A stretch of 6,733 nucleotides of DNA, taken from assembly GCA_023255415.1 (NCBI GenBank), contig JALRIN010000066.1, forward strand, positions 1 through 6,733, written 5' to 3'. The DNA comes from Cypionkella sp. (GTDB taxonomy: Bacteria > Pseudomonadota > Alphaproteobacteria > Rhodobacterales > Rhodobacteraceae). The position numbers were made by a program, and so were the translations under genes. The notes under the pieces are model-generated. The model saw only the letters and a program-made list of their open reading frames with translations, ran no database searches and was not told where the DNA came from. Within the stretch, counting starts at the first letter, position 1; each line of letters begins with the position of its first letter. Of the stretch, positions 1 to 6,733 are shown piece after piece.

Positions 1-1248
1 GGCCAAGACTACCAGCGCATGGCGCTTTTTGCCGACGGTGAGTTTGAGTGGTTCGGCCAGATGGCCCGCACCAATGCGCAGGCCTGCGTCGGTGACGATT
101 TCGTCGTTCATTTTAGCGCCGCCTTCAAGGATCAGGCGTTTGGCGTCTTTGCCCGAGCCTGCGAGCCCGGCACGCAGGATCAATTGCACAATGCTGATGC
201 CCTCGCCCAGCTCTTCGGTCGAGACGGTGACGGTGGGCAGATCGTCGCCGACACCGCCGCGCTCGAAGACCTCGCGGGCGGTGGCTTCGGCGGTTGCGGC
301 GGCCTCGGGCCCGTGCAGCAGGGCGGTGACCTGATTGGCGAGGATGATTTTAGCGGCGTTGATTTCGGAGCCTTGCAGCGCGCCCAAGCGCTCGCAGTCT
401 TCCAGCGGCAGTTCGGTGTAAAGCTTGAGGAAGCGGCCAACATCGGCGTCGGTGGTGTTGCGCCAGAACTGCCAGAATTCATAGGGCGAGAGCATGTCGC
501 CGTTCAGCCAAACCGCGCCGCTGGCGGATTTGCCCATTTTCTTACCGTCAGAGGTGGTAAGCAGCGGCGAGGTCAGCCCATAGATATCATGGTCCAGCAC
601 GCGGCGCGTCAGATCAATACCGTTGATGATATTGCCCCATTGATCCGAGCCGCCCATTTGCAAGATACAGCCATAGCGGCGGTTGATTTCAAGAAAATCA
701 TAGGCTTGCAGGATCATGTAGTTGAATTCAAGAAAGGACAGCGATTGTTCGCGGTCGAGCCGGGATTTCACAGATTCAAACGACAGCATCCGGTTGACCG
801 AGAAATGCCGCCCGATGTAGCGCAGGAAATCAAGGTAGTTCAGCCCATCCAACCACTCGGCGTTATTGACCATGATCGCGTCATTGGGACCTTCGCCAAA
901 CTGGACATAGGGCGCGAAGGCTTGCTTGATGCCGGCGATATTGGCGTCGATCTGGGCCGAGGTCAGCAGCGGGCGCTCTTCGGCACGAAACGAGGGATCG
1001 CCAACTTTGGTGGTGCCGCCGCCCATCAGCACGATGGGCTTGCCGCCGCATTTTTGTAGCCAGCGCAGCATCATGATCTGGATCAGCGAGCCCACATGCA
1101 GCGATTTTGCCGTGGCGTCAAAGCCGATGTAAGCAGGCACGACCCCTTTGACCAAAGCCTCGTCAAGCGCTTGATAATCCGTGCAATCGGCCAGAAAGCC
1201 ACGGGTCATCATTACGCTCATGAATTCGGATTTCGGATGGTAGGTCAT
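1..1248 (-). CDS. tyrS: Tyrosyl-tRNA synthetase, C-terminal end at window edge
   Basis: This class I aminoacyl-tRNA synthetase activates tyrosine with ATP and loads it onto tRNA-Tyr in the cytoplasm. The frame is open from an ATG at 1248-1246 to base 1, giving 416 residues without a stop. Bacterial TyrRS is usually about 400-425 residues, so only the last residue or two and the stop should be missing. The Rossmann catalytic domain carries the HIGH-type motif as HVGS (51-54). Tyrosine-pocket elements are YxxxQxxD (177-184) and GGSDQWGN (199-206). The KMSKS loop reads KMGKS (237-241), a normal variant for this enzyme. From about residue 350 to the end lies an S4-like RNA-binding domain, ending in KKRHALVVLA. 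The start gives MTYHPKSEF, a typical alphaproteobacterial N-terminus; a weak GAGTGAG lies just upstream. A later in-frame ATG at codon 10 is less likely. The gene is divergent from anmK. Confidence 0.97.
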   Translation of the reverse strand, partial: MTYHPKSEFMSVMMTRGFLADCTDYQALDEALVKGVVPAYIGFDATAKSLHVGSLIQIMMLRWLQKCGGKPIVLMGGGTTKVGDPSFRAEERPLLTSAQIDANIAGIKQAFAPYVQFGEGPNDAIMVNNAEWLDGLNYLDFLRYIGRHFSVNRMLSFESVKSRLDREQSLSFLEFNYMILQAYDFLEINRRYGCILQMGGSDQWGNIINGIDLTRRVLDHDIYGLTSPLLTTSDGKKMGKSASGAVWLNGDMLSPYEFWQFWRNTTDADVGRFLKLYTELPLEDCERLGALQGSEINAAKIILANQVTALLHGPEAAATAEATAREVFERGGVGDDLPTVTVSTEELGEGISIVQLILRAGLAGSGKDAKRLILEGGAKMNDEIVTDAGLRIGAGHLAEPLKLTVGKKRHALVVLA

Positions 1249-1305
1249 TGCTCACTCATGCTTTAAGGTAGCATGGGTATAGCGGGGCTGGGGGCTAAAG
1301 GGAAT
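1249..1305. promoter_or_regulatory. Very short divergent tyrS/anmK spacer
   Basis: Promoters for both divergent genes must lie in or next to this stretch of at most 57 bp. If anmK starts at 1273 the spacer is only 24 bp, and the tyrS promoter would then sit inside anmK. A -10-like TATAGC occurs on the plus strand at 1278-1283, and the overlapping TATACC can be read on the minus strand. Neither has a convincing -35 box at standard spacing. I infer overlapping divergent promoters but cannot place either start site. Confidence 0.3.
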
Positions 1306-2400
1306 ATGGGCAAGCAGGCTGATCTGTGGGTTCTGGGCACAATGTCGGGCACCTCGCTGGATGGGGTCGATGCGGCGATGCTGCGCTGCGATGGCCAGCG
1401 CATTGCCGAATTTGGTCCCAAGGCCTATCGCGCCTATTCCGAGGCAGAGCGGGCCACATTGCGCGCGGGTTTTGGCAAATGGCCGGGGCAGCCGGGGGTG
1501 GCGGCTGCGGCCGAGGTGGTTGAGACCGCGCATGCAGAGCTGTTGTCGCGGTTTTCCGGCTATGATCTGATCGGCTTTCATGGCCAGACCTTGGCGCATG
1601 ATCCGGCGGCTGGGCGAACGCATCAAGCAGGCGATGGCGCGGTTTTGGCGCAGGCTTTGGGCAAGCCGGTGGTCTGGGATTTTCGCAGCAATGACGTGGC
1701 GATGGGCGGGCAGGGCGCGCCGCTTGCGCCGTTTTTCCACTTTGCTTGTGCGCAATATATGCAGGCGGATCAACCGCTTGCGATTTTGAATCTGGGCGGG
1801 GTGGGCAATGTCACCTGGATCGACCCGCGCCTGCCTGCGCCTGAAGCGTCGGGCGCTTTGCTGGCCTTTGACACTGGGCCTGCCAATGCGCCGATCAACG
1901 ATCTGATGCAGAGGCGGCGCGGGTTGGCGCAGGATTTGGGCGGGGCGCTGGCGGCGGCGGGCCGCGTCGATGAGGCGCTGGTAGAGGCGTTTCTAGCGCA
2001 GGGCTATTTTCACAAAATCCCGCCAAAATCCTTGGATCGCGATGATTTTGCGGGCTTTTATGCCAAGTCCGCAGCGCTGTCTGATGCCGATGCGGCGGCG
2101 ACGCTGACGGCGATTGCGGCGGCTTGTGTGGCGCAAGCGGCGCAGTTTTTTCCCGCCCCGGTGGCGCAGCTTTTGGTCGCGGGCGGCGGGCGGCACAATG
2201 GCGCGCTGATGGCAGAGCTTGCCGCGCGACTGCCCTGTGCGGTGCGCCCGATCGAGGCGGCTGGCTTTGACGGCGATATGTTAGAGGCACAGGCCTTTGC
2301 CTTTTTGGCCGCGCGGGTGGTTGCAGGTCTGCCGACCTCTTGCGCCAGCACCACCGGAGTGGCGGCTGCAATTGGTGGCGGCAAGATCAGCCGGCCTTAG
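1306..2400 (+). CDS. anmK: Anhydro-N-acetylmuramic acid kinase
   Basis: AnmK uses ATP to open the 1,6-anhydro ring and phosphorylate 1,6-anhydro-MurNAc, giving MurNAc-6-phosphate in cytoplasmic peptidoglycan recycling. The family signature is complete. There is GTMSGTSLDGVD at 11-22 (ATP site), GFHGQT at 90-95, and NLGGVGN in the middle. DTGPAN begins at Asp189, which matches the catalytic base of characterised AnmK enzymes. VAGGGRHN (291-298) and a C-terminal GLPTSCASTTGV follow. The chosen start gives 364 residues, normal for the family, and places GTMSGTS right after a short N-terminus. AAAGGGA lies just upstream. An in-frame ATG at 1273 would add 11 unconserved residues and has AAGG at 1265-1268, so it remains possible; a TAA at 1264-1266 rules out anything earlier. 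The gene is divergent from tyrS and its stop overlaps that of rarD. Confidence 0.95.
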   Translation: MGKQADLWVLGTMSGTSLDGVDAAMLRCDGQRIAEFGPKAYRAYSEAERATLRAGFGKWPGQPGVAAAAEVVETAHAELLSRFSGYDLIGFHGQTLAHDPAAGRTHQAGDGAVLAQALGKPVVWDFRSNDVAMGGQGAPLAPFFHFACAQYMQADQPLAILNLGGVGNVTWIDPRLPAPEASGALLAFDTGPANAPINDLMQRRRGLAQDLGGALAAAGRVDEALVEAFLAQGYFHKIPPKSLDRDDFAGFYAKSAALSDADAAATLTAIAAACVAQAAQFFPAPVAQLLVAGGGRHNGALMAELAARLPCAVRPIEAAGFDGDMLEAQAFAFLAARVVAGLPTSCASTTGVAAAIGGGKISRP

Positions 2401-3293
2401 CGCCCGCGCGCTTGGCGCAGCATCGAGGCGGTATAAATCACCAGCGCCGCCCAGATCATCGGAAAAGCAATCATCCGCGCGGTGCCAAACGGTTCGCCAA
2501 AGACGAAAACCGCCGTCAGAAAGATCATCGTCGGGGCAATATATTGCAAGATGCCGATGGTCGAAAGCCGCAGCAGTTTCGCGCCATTGGCATAGATCAT
2601 CAAAGGCACCGCCGTGACCAGACCGCAGCACAGCAGCAGCACCGTGTCAAAGGTTGATCCGGCGATGAAATGCGAGGTTCCCGCGACTTCGGCCCAAAGG
2701 ATATAGCCCAAGGCAAAGGGCGTAAGGATCAGAATTTCAAGGAAAAAGCCTTGATTTGGCCCAATCGGCAGCGACTTTTTCAGATAGGCATAGGCGCCCC
2801 AGCTGATCGTCAGACCAAGGGCGACCAGCGGCAGTTTGCCCGCCTCGATTGTCAGCACGATCACCGCCAAAGCCGCCAGCGCAATCGCCCATTTCTGCGA
2901 CAGGCTTAGCTTTTCGCCCAGCAAGATCGCGCCCAGAAACACTGAAAACAGCGGGTTGATATAATAGCCCAAGGCCGCGTCCAGCGCATGGCCCGCACCA
3001 ATCGCCCAGACATAAATCCCCCAGTTGACGGTGATCAGCGCCGCCGTCGCCGCCCCCATCAGCAGCATTTTCGGGGTGCGCAGCGCCACCATCAGATCGC
3101 CAGTGCGCCCCGTCGCCCAAAGCACCACGCCCGCAATTGGCAGCGACCAGATCACCCGATGCGCGATCACCTCGGCAGGCGAGATATGCGCCAGCGCTTT
3201 CATGAAAATCGGCAAAAAGCCCCAAAGCACATAGGCGGTCAGCGCAAAGCCCAAGCCGAGCAGCGAGTCTTCATTTTTTACCGTGGTGTTCAT
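2397..3293 (-). CDS. rarD: RarD-type EamA/DMT family transporter
   Basis: This 298-residue integral membrane protein belongs to the drug/metabolite transporter superfamily, RarD branch. It is very hydrophobic throughout and fits ten membrane helices arranged as two EamA repeats. RarD hallmarks are AYVLWGFLPIFMKAL in helix 1, HRVIWSL in helix 2, NWGIYVWAI, then ALGYYINPLFSVFLG followed by LLGEKLS. The second repeat has QYIAPT and VFGEPF. RarD proteins were named for a link to chloramphenicol sensitivity, but the natural substrate is generally unknown and I cannot infer one here. The ATG at 3293-3291 has only a weak ribosome site. The gene follows the desaturase gene on the same strand after 73 bp that contain an inverted repeat and a hairpin, so it may have its own promoter. 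The TAA stop shares bases with the anmK TAG stop on the other strand. Confidence 0.93.
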   Translation of the reverse strand: MNTTVKNEDSLLGLGFALTAYVLWGFLPIFMKALAHISPAEVIAHRVIWSLPIAGVVLWATGRTGDLMVALRTPKMLLMGAATAALITVNWGIYVWAIGAGHALDAALGYYINPLFSVFLGAILLGEKLSLSQKWAIALAALAVIVLTIEAGKLPLVALGLTISWGAYAYLKKSLPIGPNQGFFLEILILTPFALGYILWAEVAGTSHFIAGSTFDTVLLLCCGLVTAVPLMIYANGAKLLRLSTIGILQYIAPTMIFLTAVFVFGEPFGTARMIAFPMIWAALVIYTASMLRQARGR

Positions 3294-3308
3294 GCCAAAC
3301 TGCTAACC

Positions 3309-3333
3309 TGCGGTGATCTGCTTCGCCACCGCA
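3309..3333 (-). other. Stem-loop in the rarD leader
   Basis: TGCGGTG (3309-3315) and CACCGCA (3327-3333) form a perfect 7-bp stem with an 11-nt loop. It lies 15 nt before the rarD ATG. Read on the plus strand it is followed by AATTTT, which resembles a weak terminator, but no plus-strand gene enters here. On the minus strand it would fold in the rarD 5' leader or act as a weak barrier between the desaturase and rarD transcripts. Function is inferred only. Confidence 0.35.
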
Positions 3334-3336
3334 ATT

Positions 3337-3351
3337 TTGTATGCAATACAA
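3337..3351. promoter_or_regulatory. Perfect 15-bp inverted repeat upstream of rarD
   Basis: TTGTAT-GCA-ATACAA is a perfect dyad with 6-bp arms and a 3-bp centre. It is AT-rich in a GC-rich surround and centred about 51 bp upstream of the rarD ATG, in the 73-bp gap after the desaturase gene. On the minus strand it overlaps a -10-like TACAAA (3341-3336), though no clear -35 box is visible. Size and symmetry suit an operator for a dimeric helix-turn-helix repressor of the MarR, TetR or GntR kind. No such regulator is encoded in the window, so the cognate protein is unknown. Confidence 0.45.
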
Positions 3352-3366
3352 TCAATGCGGGCGGGA

Positions 3367-4257
3367 TCAGGGGCGACGGCGGCGCAGATAGGCGGCGGTA
3401 AAGGCGCGGTAGCCTGCGGCTGTCACCCGCAACTCGGCCCGCATCAGCCGGTGCAGGCGCGGCAATTGGTAAAATGGCACGGCGGGAAAGACGTGATGTT
3501 CGGTGTGATAGGGCATGTTCCAAGCCAAAAACCGCAGAAACGCCGTGGTCGTGGTGGTGCGGGTGTTCAAAAAGATCTCGGCCACCTTGGGGCAATCGCC
3601 ATGTTCGGCCAAAAGATAAAGCCGCAGCGCGGGTTGGCCCAAAACCATCGGCAGCAGCCAGATCCAGAACAATAGCGGCGTCAGCAACAGGCTGAGCGCC
3701 ACCAGCCCGTAGCCCAGCAGCAGGATTTGCGCCTCGTACTGCACCCGCGCCCTGGCGCCGCGCGGCAGATAGCTGGCCTTGGTCCGCCCTGCCGCATGGT
3801 CGGCGATTTGGCGGATCTGACCGCGCCAATAGGGCAGGCCGCTGACATGAAGCGCCCAATCGCGCCAGTTTTCCGGCTTTGGCCCCGCCAGTTCGGGGTC
3901 GCGGCCTTCGATATTGGTCCAGCGGTGATGGGCCAGATGAAAATAGCGAAAGTTTTCAAAGGGCAGCAGCAGCAAAAAGCCACAGACCCGCCCGACTGCC
4001 TCGTTCAGCGGTTCTGAAGCAAAGGGCGTCTTATGCGTTGCCTCGTGTTCCAGCGTGAACAAAAACACAATCAGAACGCCCTGCACCGGCAGCAAAGCCC
4101 ACCAGAGCGGCAGGCCAAGCCCGATCCACGCGCCGCAAACCGCAATCAATCCTGCATGGCCCAGCAAATGCCGCAGCCCCTCGTGGTCGGATCGCAGCAT
4201 AAGCGGCGCTTTCACCGCCATTGGCAGCGCAGCGATAAAGGCCTGATCGCGTCTCAC
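3367..4257 (-). CDS. Membrane fatty-acid-desaturase-like di-iron protein
   Basis: This 296-residue membrane protein has the three histidine boxes of the fatty acid desaturase superfamily. They are HEATH at 71-75, HLAHH at 107-111 and HTEHH at 251-255, with a further His in AEHGD (219). These residues bind the di-iron centre that activates oxygen to desaturate or hydroxylate an acyl chain. Hydrophobic segments lie at about 35-70, 88-100 and 178-210. The stretch RTTTTTAFLRFLAWNMPYH before the last box resembles a bacterial subgroup that includes RtxC-like desaturases. Substrate and regiochemistry cannot be read from the sequence; a hydroxylase is possible. The start is GTG at 4257-4255, forming a GTGA overlap with the cupin stop, with no strong ribosome site of its own. 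Translational coupling to the cupin is therefore likely. An in-frame ATG at codon 13 is less attractive. The gene ends 73 bp before rarD. Confidence 0.9.
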   Translation of the reverse strand: MRRDQAFIAALPMAVKAPLMLRSDHEGLRHLLGHAGLIAVCGAWIGLGLPLWWALLPVQGVLIVFLFTLEHEATHKTPFASEPLNEAVGRVCGFLLLLPFENFRYFHLAHHRWTNIEGRDPELAGPKPENWRDWALHVSGLPYWRGQIRQIADHAAGRTKASYLPRGARARVQYEAQILLLGYGLVALSLLLTPLLFWIWLLPMVLGQPALRLYLLAEHGDCPKVAEIFLNTRTTTTTAFLRFLAWNMPYHTEHHVFPAVPFYQLPRLHRLMRAELRVTAAGYRAFTAAYLRRRRP

Positions 4258-4667
4258 CGCGGCAAATCAAAGCTGGGGGGCGCAAGCTCGAACCCCTCGA
4301 ACCGAAACCCGGGCGAGACGGTGCAGGACACCAGGCTCCACGTCCCCAGACTGCGTGCGGCCTGCCACCAGCCCTGTGGCACTACCGCCTGCACCTGATC
4401 GCCGCCCAGCACATCCGGCCCCAAAATCACAGATCTGGCGCGATCGGTGCCCAAGGACAGCTCAAGCTTGGCGCCCGCATGCCAAAGCCAAATCTCATCG
4501 GCATCAACGCGGTGCCAATGGCTGGCCTCGCCCGCCTTTAGCAGAAAATGAATCGCCGTGCCCACCGCGCGGCCTGCAACCTTGGGCCCGACCCAGGTTT
4601 GGCGATACCAGCCGCCCTCGGGGTGCGGCGCAAGCCCGAGCTTTGCAATAATCTGGTCAGCTTCCAT
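4254..4667 (-). CDS. DUF985-type cupin protein
   Basis: This 137-residue soluble protein matches the small single-domain cupin family once called DUF985 (Cupin_5, YML079W-like). Conserved elements are HPEGGWYRQTW at 15-25, AIHFLL at 38-43, SHWHRVDADEIWLWHAG at 49-65 and the late VPQGWWQAA at 96-104. His50, His52 and Glu58 lie where cupins place metal or pocket ligands. No enzymatic activity is firmly established for the family, so substrate and role are unknown. The length is complete for the family. The ATG start at 4667-4665 is supported by a strong purine-rich ribosome site 5 nt upstream. It is the first gene of a minus-strand cluster, with its stop embedded in the desaturase GTG start, and it is divergent from the FAD oxidoreductase gene. 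Confidence 0.9.
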   Translation of the reverse strand: MEADQIIAKLGLAPHPEGGWYRQTWVGPKVAGRAVGTAIHFLLKAGEASHWHRVDADEIWLWHAGAKLELSLGTDRARSVILGPDVLGGDQVQAVVPQGWWQAARSLGTWSLVSCTVSPGFRFEGFELAPPSFDLPR

Positions 4668-4672
4668 CGCGG

Positions 4673-4681
4673 CCCCCCTTT
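4673..4681 (-). promoter_or_regulatory. Ribosome binding site of the cupin gene
   Basis: The minus-strand sequence AAAGGGGGG ends 5 nt before the cupin ATG. It is a strong Shine-Dalgarno-like tract and fixes this start. Confidence 0.7.
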
Positions 4682-4683
4682 CG

Positions 4684-4700
4684 CATCTTGTGCCAAGATG
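4684..4700. promoter_or_regulatory. Perfect 17-bp inverted repeat between divergent genes
   Basis: CATCTTG-TGC-CAAGATG is a perfect dyad with 7-bp arms and a 3-bp centre. It lies in the 59-bp spacer (4668-4726) between the cupin ATG and the oxidoreductase ATG, about 17 bp from the former and 27 bp from the latter. Any promoters for both genes must be very close by. On the minus strand a -35-like TTTACA (4716-4711) precedes it, which would put the dyad over a poor -10 region. I infer an operator able to control both genes; the regulator is not encoded here. Confidence 0.5.
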
Positions 4701-4716
4701 TCAGCATCGCTGTAAA

Positions 4717-4721
4717 GGGAG
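4717..4721 (+). promoter_or_regulatory. Ribosome binding site of the FAD oxidoreductase gene
   Basis: GGGAG, within AAAGGGAG, stands 5 nt before the ATG at 4727. This decides the start against an upstream in-frame TTG at 4688, which would add 13 residues ahead of the FAD-binding strand and which lies inside the inverted repeat. Confidence 0.75.
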
Positions 4722-4726
4722 AAGCC

Positions 4727-5782
4727 ATGAAAATCCTTATCATAGGTGCGGGTCTGTTGGGGGCAAGCCTTGCGTATCGTTTGGCGCGGGCGGGGGGCGA
4801 GGTCACGGTGATCGAGGCCGCGCGTCCGGCAAGCGCTGCCTCTGGTCGCAGCTTTGGCTGGATCAACGCCAGCTTTTACGCCGATGCCGCCCACCACCGC
4901 CTGCGCGCCGAGGCGATGCGCGCGCATCACCGCCTGCAACACGAGATGGCGCTGCCCGCGCCGCGCTGGCAAGGTGCGTTGTGGTGGGAGGATCAGGGGC
5001 CGGGCTTTGATCAAATGCAGGCTGATCTGGCGGCCTTGGGCTATCCGGCCGATCCGGTGACAGCCAAGAAGATCGCGGCTTTGGAACCAGCAATTGCGCA
5101 TCCGCCCGCCCGCGCACTGCACTTTGTCACCGAAGGCGCCACCGATGCCGCAGCCTTGACCCATGCGCTGCTTGCAGCCTCTGGCGCGCGGGTGCTGTCG
5201 GGGCTTGCGGCCAAAGGCCTGATCCAGACCAGCGGGCGGGTCAGCGGAGTTGCAAGCGCGATCGGGCCACTCAGCGCCGATCACACCATTCTGGCCGCAG
5301 GTGTCGCCACGCCGCAGCTTTTGCACAGCATCGGGCTTGATCTGCCAATGTTGCAGCGGCCCGGCCTAATTTTGCGCAGCGACCCCGTGGCGTTTCGCAT
5401 CCATCATATTCTTGTCACCCCCGAACAGGAAATTCGCCAAACCGCCGATGGCAGCCTGATCGCGCCCTGCGCGGCGCATCATCAATCTGACCCCAGCGAA
5501 AGCATTGCCGAAGGTGCTGCGCAGACCACGCTTGCCAATCTATCGGAGCTTTTTGGCAGCAAGATCAGCCTGGCCCAGACCCAGATCGGCTATCGCCCGG
5601 TGCCCGGTGACACGCTGCCCGTGCTGGGGCAGGCCTGCGATGGGCTTAGCCTTGCGGTGATGCATTCGGGTGTCACCCTTGCCGCCTTTGCCGCCGAGGC
5701 CTTGGCCGATCAGATCTTGGGGCAGGCGGCGAATGCGTTGTGGCAGCCCTATGCGCCTGCGCGGCTGTTGCGGGCGCTGTAA
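4727..5782 (+). CDS. FAD-dependent oxidoreductase, DAO family
   Basis: This 351-residue protein has the D-amino-acid-oxidase-type fold (DAO family: glycine, sarcosine and D-amino-acid oxidases or dehydrogenases). It starts directly with the FAD-binding beta-alpha-beta unit, with GAGLLG at 7-12 and the ribose-binding acid Glu30 at the end of VTVIEA. SGRSFGWINASF at 39-50 is typical of the family. The C-terminal flavin-contact region has GYRPVPGDTLPVLG (288-301) and MHSGVT (312-317). I see no signal peptide or membrane helix, so it is probably cytoplasmic. The substrate is probably an amine or amino acid, but the sequence does not identify it. A good ribosome site supports the ATG at 4727. The gene is divergent from the cupin gene, sharing the inverted-repeat spacer, and is followed by a hairpin terminator and convergent eno. 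Confidence 0.9.
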   Translation: MKILIIGAGLLGASLAYRLARAGGEVTVIEAARPASAASGRSFGWINASFYADAAHHRLRAEAMRAHHRLQHEMALPAPRWQGALWWEDQGPGFDQMQADLAALGYPADPVTAKKIAALEPAIAHPPARALHFVTEGATDAAALTHALLAASGARVLSGLAAKGLIQTSGRVSGVASAIGPLSADHTILAAGVATPQLLHSIGLDLPMLQRPGLILRSDPVAFRIHHILVTPEQEIRQTADGSLIAPCAAHHQSDPSESIAEGAAQTTLANLSELFGSKISLAQTQIGYRPVPGDTLPVLGQACDGLSLAVMHSGVTLAAFAAEALADQILGQAANALWQPYAPARLLRAL

Positions 5783-5786
5783 CGCA

Positions 5787-5816
5787 AAAGGCGCGCGCAA
5801 AGCTGCACGCGCCTTT
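5787..5816. terminator. Bidirectional hairpin terminator between convergent genes
   Basis: AAAGGCGCG (5787-5795) and CGCGCCTTT (5808-5816) are perfect 9-bp arms. After a C/A mismatch the stem continues for 3 bp (GCA with TGC) to a 4-nt loop. Plus-strand transcripts of the oxidoreductase gene would end in CCTTTCTG, and minus-strand eno transcripts in CCTTTTGC. U-tracts are short, but position and symmetry fit a shared intrinsic terminator, 4 bp after the oxidoreductase stop and about 20 bp after the eno stop. Confidence 0.8.
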
Positions 5817-5835
5817 CTGAAACGGGGTTGAAAAA

Positions 5836-6733
<898 letters not shown>

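Noticed and set aside
237..241. TyrRS residues KMGKS instead of KMSKS (residue numbers given) as a sign of a degenerate enzyme
   Set aside because: The central residue of this loop varies in functional bacterial TyrRS, and every other active-site motif is intact.
19..1059. A 346-codon open frame on the plus strand opposite tyrS
   Set aside because: It is antisense to a clear TyrRS with all catalytic motifs. Its composition (Gly, Ala, Gln, Arg and Asp rich) has no recognisable domain, and long antisense frames are common in GC-rich genes.
2400..2418. GCGCC / GGCGC inverted repeat next to the anmK and rarD stops as a terminator
   Set aside because: The stem is only 5 bp with a 9-nt loop, has no T-tract on either strand, and lies inside the rarD coding end, where GC-rich repeats are expected.
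3290..3859. A 189-codon minus-strand frame inside the desaturase gene, in another frame
   Set aside because: The desaturase frame carries all three histidine boxes; this one is an Arg/Pro/Ala-rich shadow.
4678..4695. Possible sigma-54 promoter on the minus strand (TGGCAC before the cupin)
   Set aside because: The element needs GG and GC separated by 10 bases; here the only GC is 8 bases after GG and no TTGC box follows at the right distance. The TGGCAC is just part of the inverted repeat.
4538..5326. A 262-codon minus-strand frame spanning the cupin start and the FAD oxidoreductase gene
   Set aside because: It overlaps two well-supported genes and the dyad-containing spacer, has low-complexity Arg/Gln/Gly-rich content, and resembles no family I know.

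Overview
The window looks like ordinary chromosomal DNA from an alphaproteobacterium, most likely of the Rhodobacterales (Roseobacter/Rhodobacter) type. The evidence is GC-rich codons throughout, the TyrRS N-terminus (MTYHPKSEF...), the style of AnmK and enolase, and tightly packed genes with short spacers. The assignment rests on protein character, not on a phylogenetic test. I see no insertion sequence, prophage, CRISPR array, tRNA or rRNA.

Layout, left to right: (1) tyrS on the minus strand (1-1248), complete at its N-terminus and cut by the window edge at or very near its C-terminus. (2) Divergent from it, anmK on the plus strand (start about 1306, end 2400), for peptidoglycan recycling. 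(3) A minus-strand cluster read right to left: a DUF985-type cupin (4667-4254), a membrane fatty-acid-desaturase-like protein (4257-3367, GTG start overlapping the cupin stop) and a RarD/EamA transporter (3293-2397). The rarD stop overlaps the anmK stop tail to tail. (4) Divergent from the cupin, a DAO-type FAD-dependent oxidoreductase on the plus strand (4727-5782). (5) A hairpin that can serve as a two-way terminator (5787-5816). (6) The C-terminal 298 residues of enolase on the minus strand (6733-5836), whose N-terminus lies outside the window.

The three housekeeping genes (tyrS, anmK, eno) serve translation, wall recycling and glycolysis. The central cupin-desaturase-rarD cluster and its divergent oxidoreductase do not make a pathway I recognise. 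The most distinctive non-coding signals are two perfect inverted repeats. One is CATCTTG-TGC-CAAGATG (4684-4700), in the only spacer between the divergent cupin and oxidoreductase genes. The other is TTGTAT-GCA-ATACAA (3337-3351), just upstream of rarD. Both are plausible operators for unidentified regulators. I found no convincing novel multi-gene system; the operator-like dyads and the cupin-desaturase coupling are the points most worth checking.
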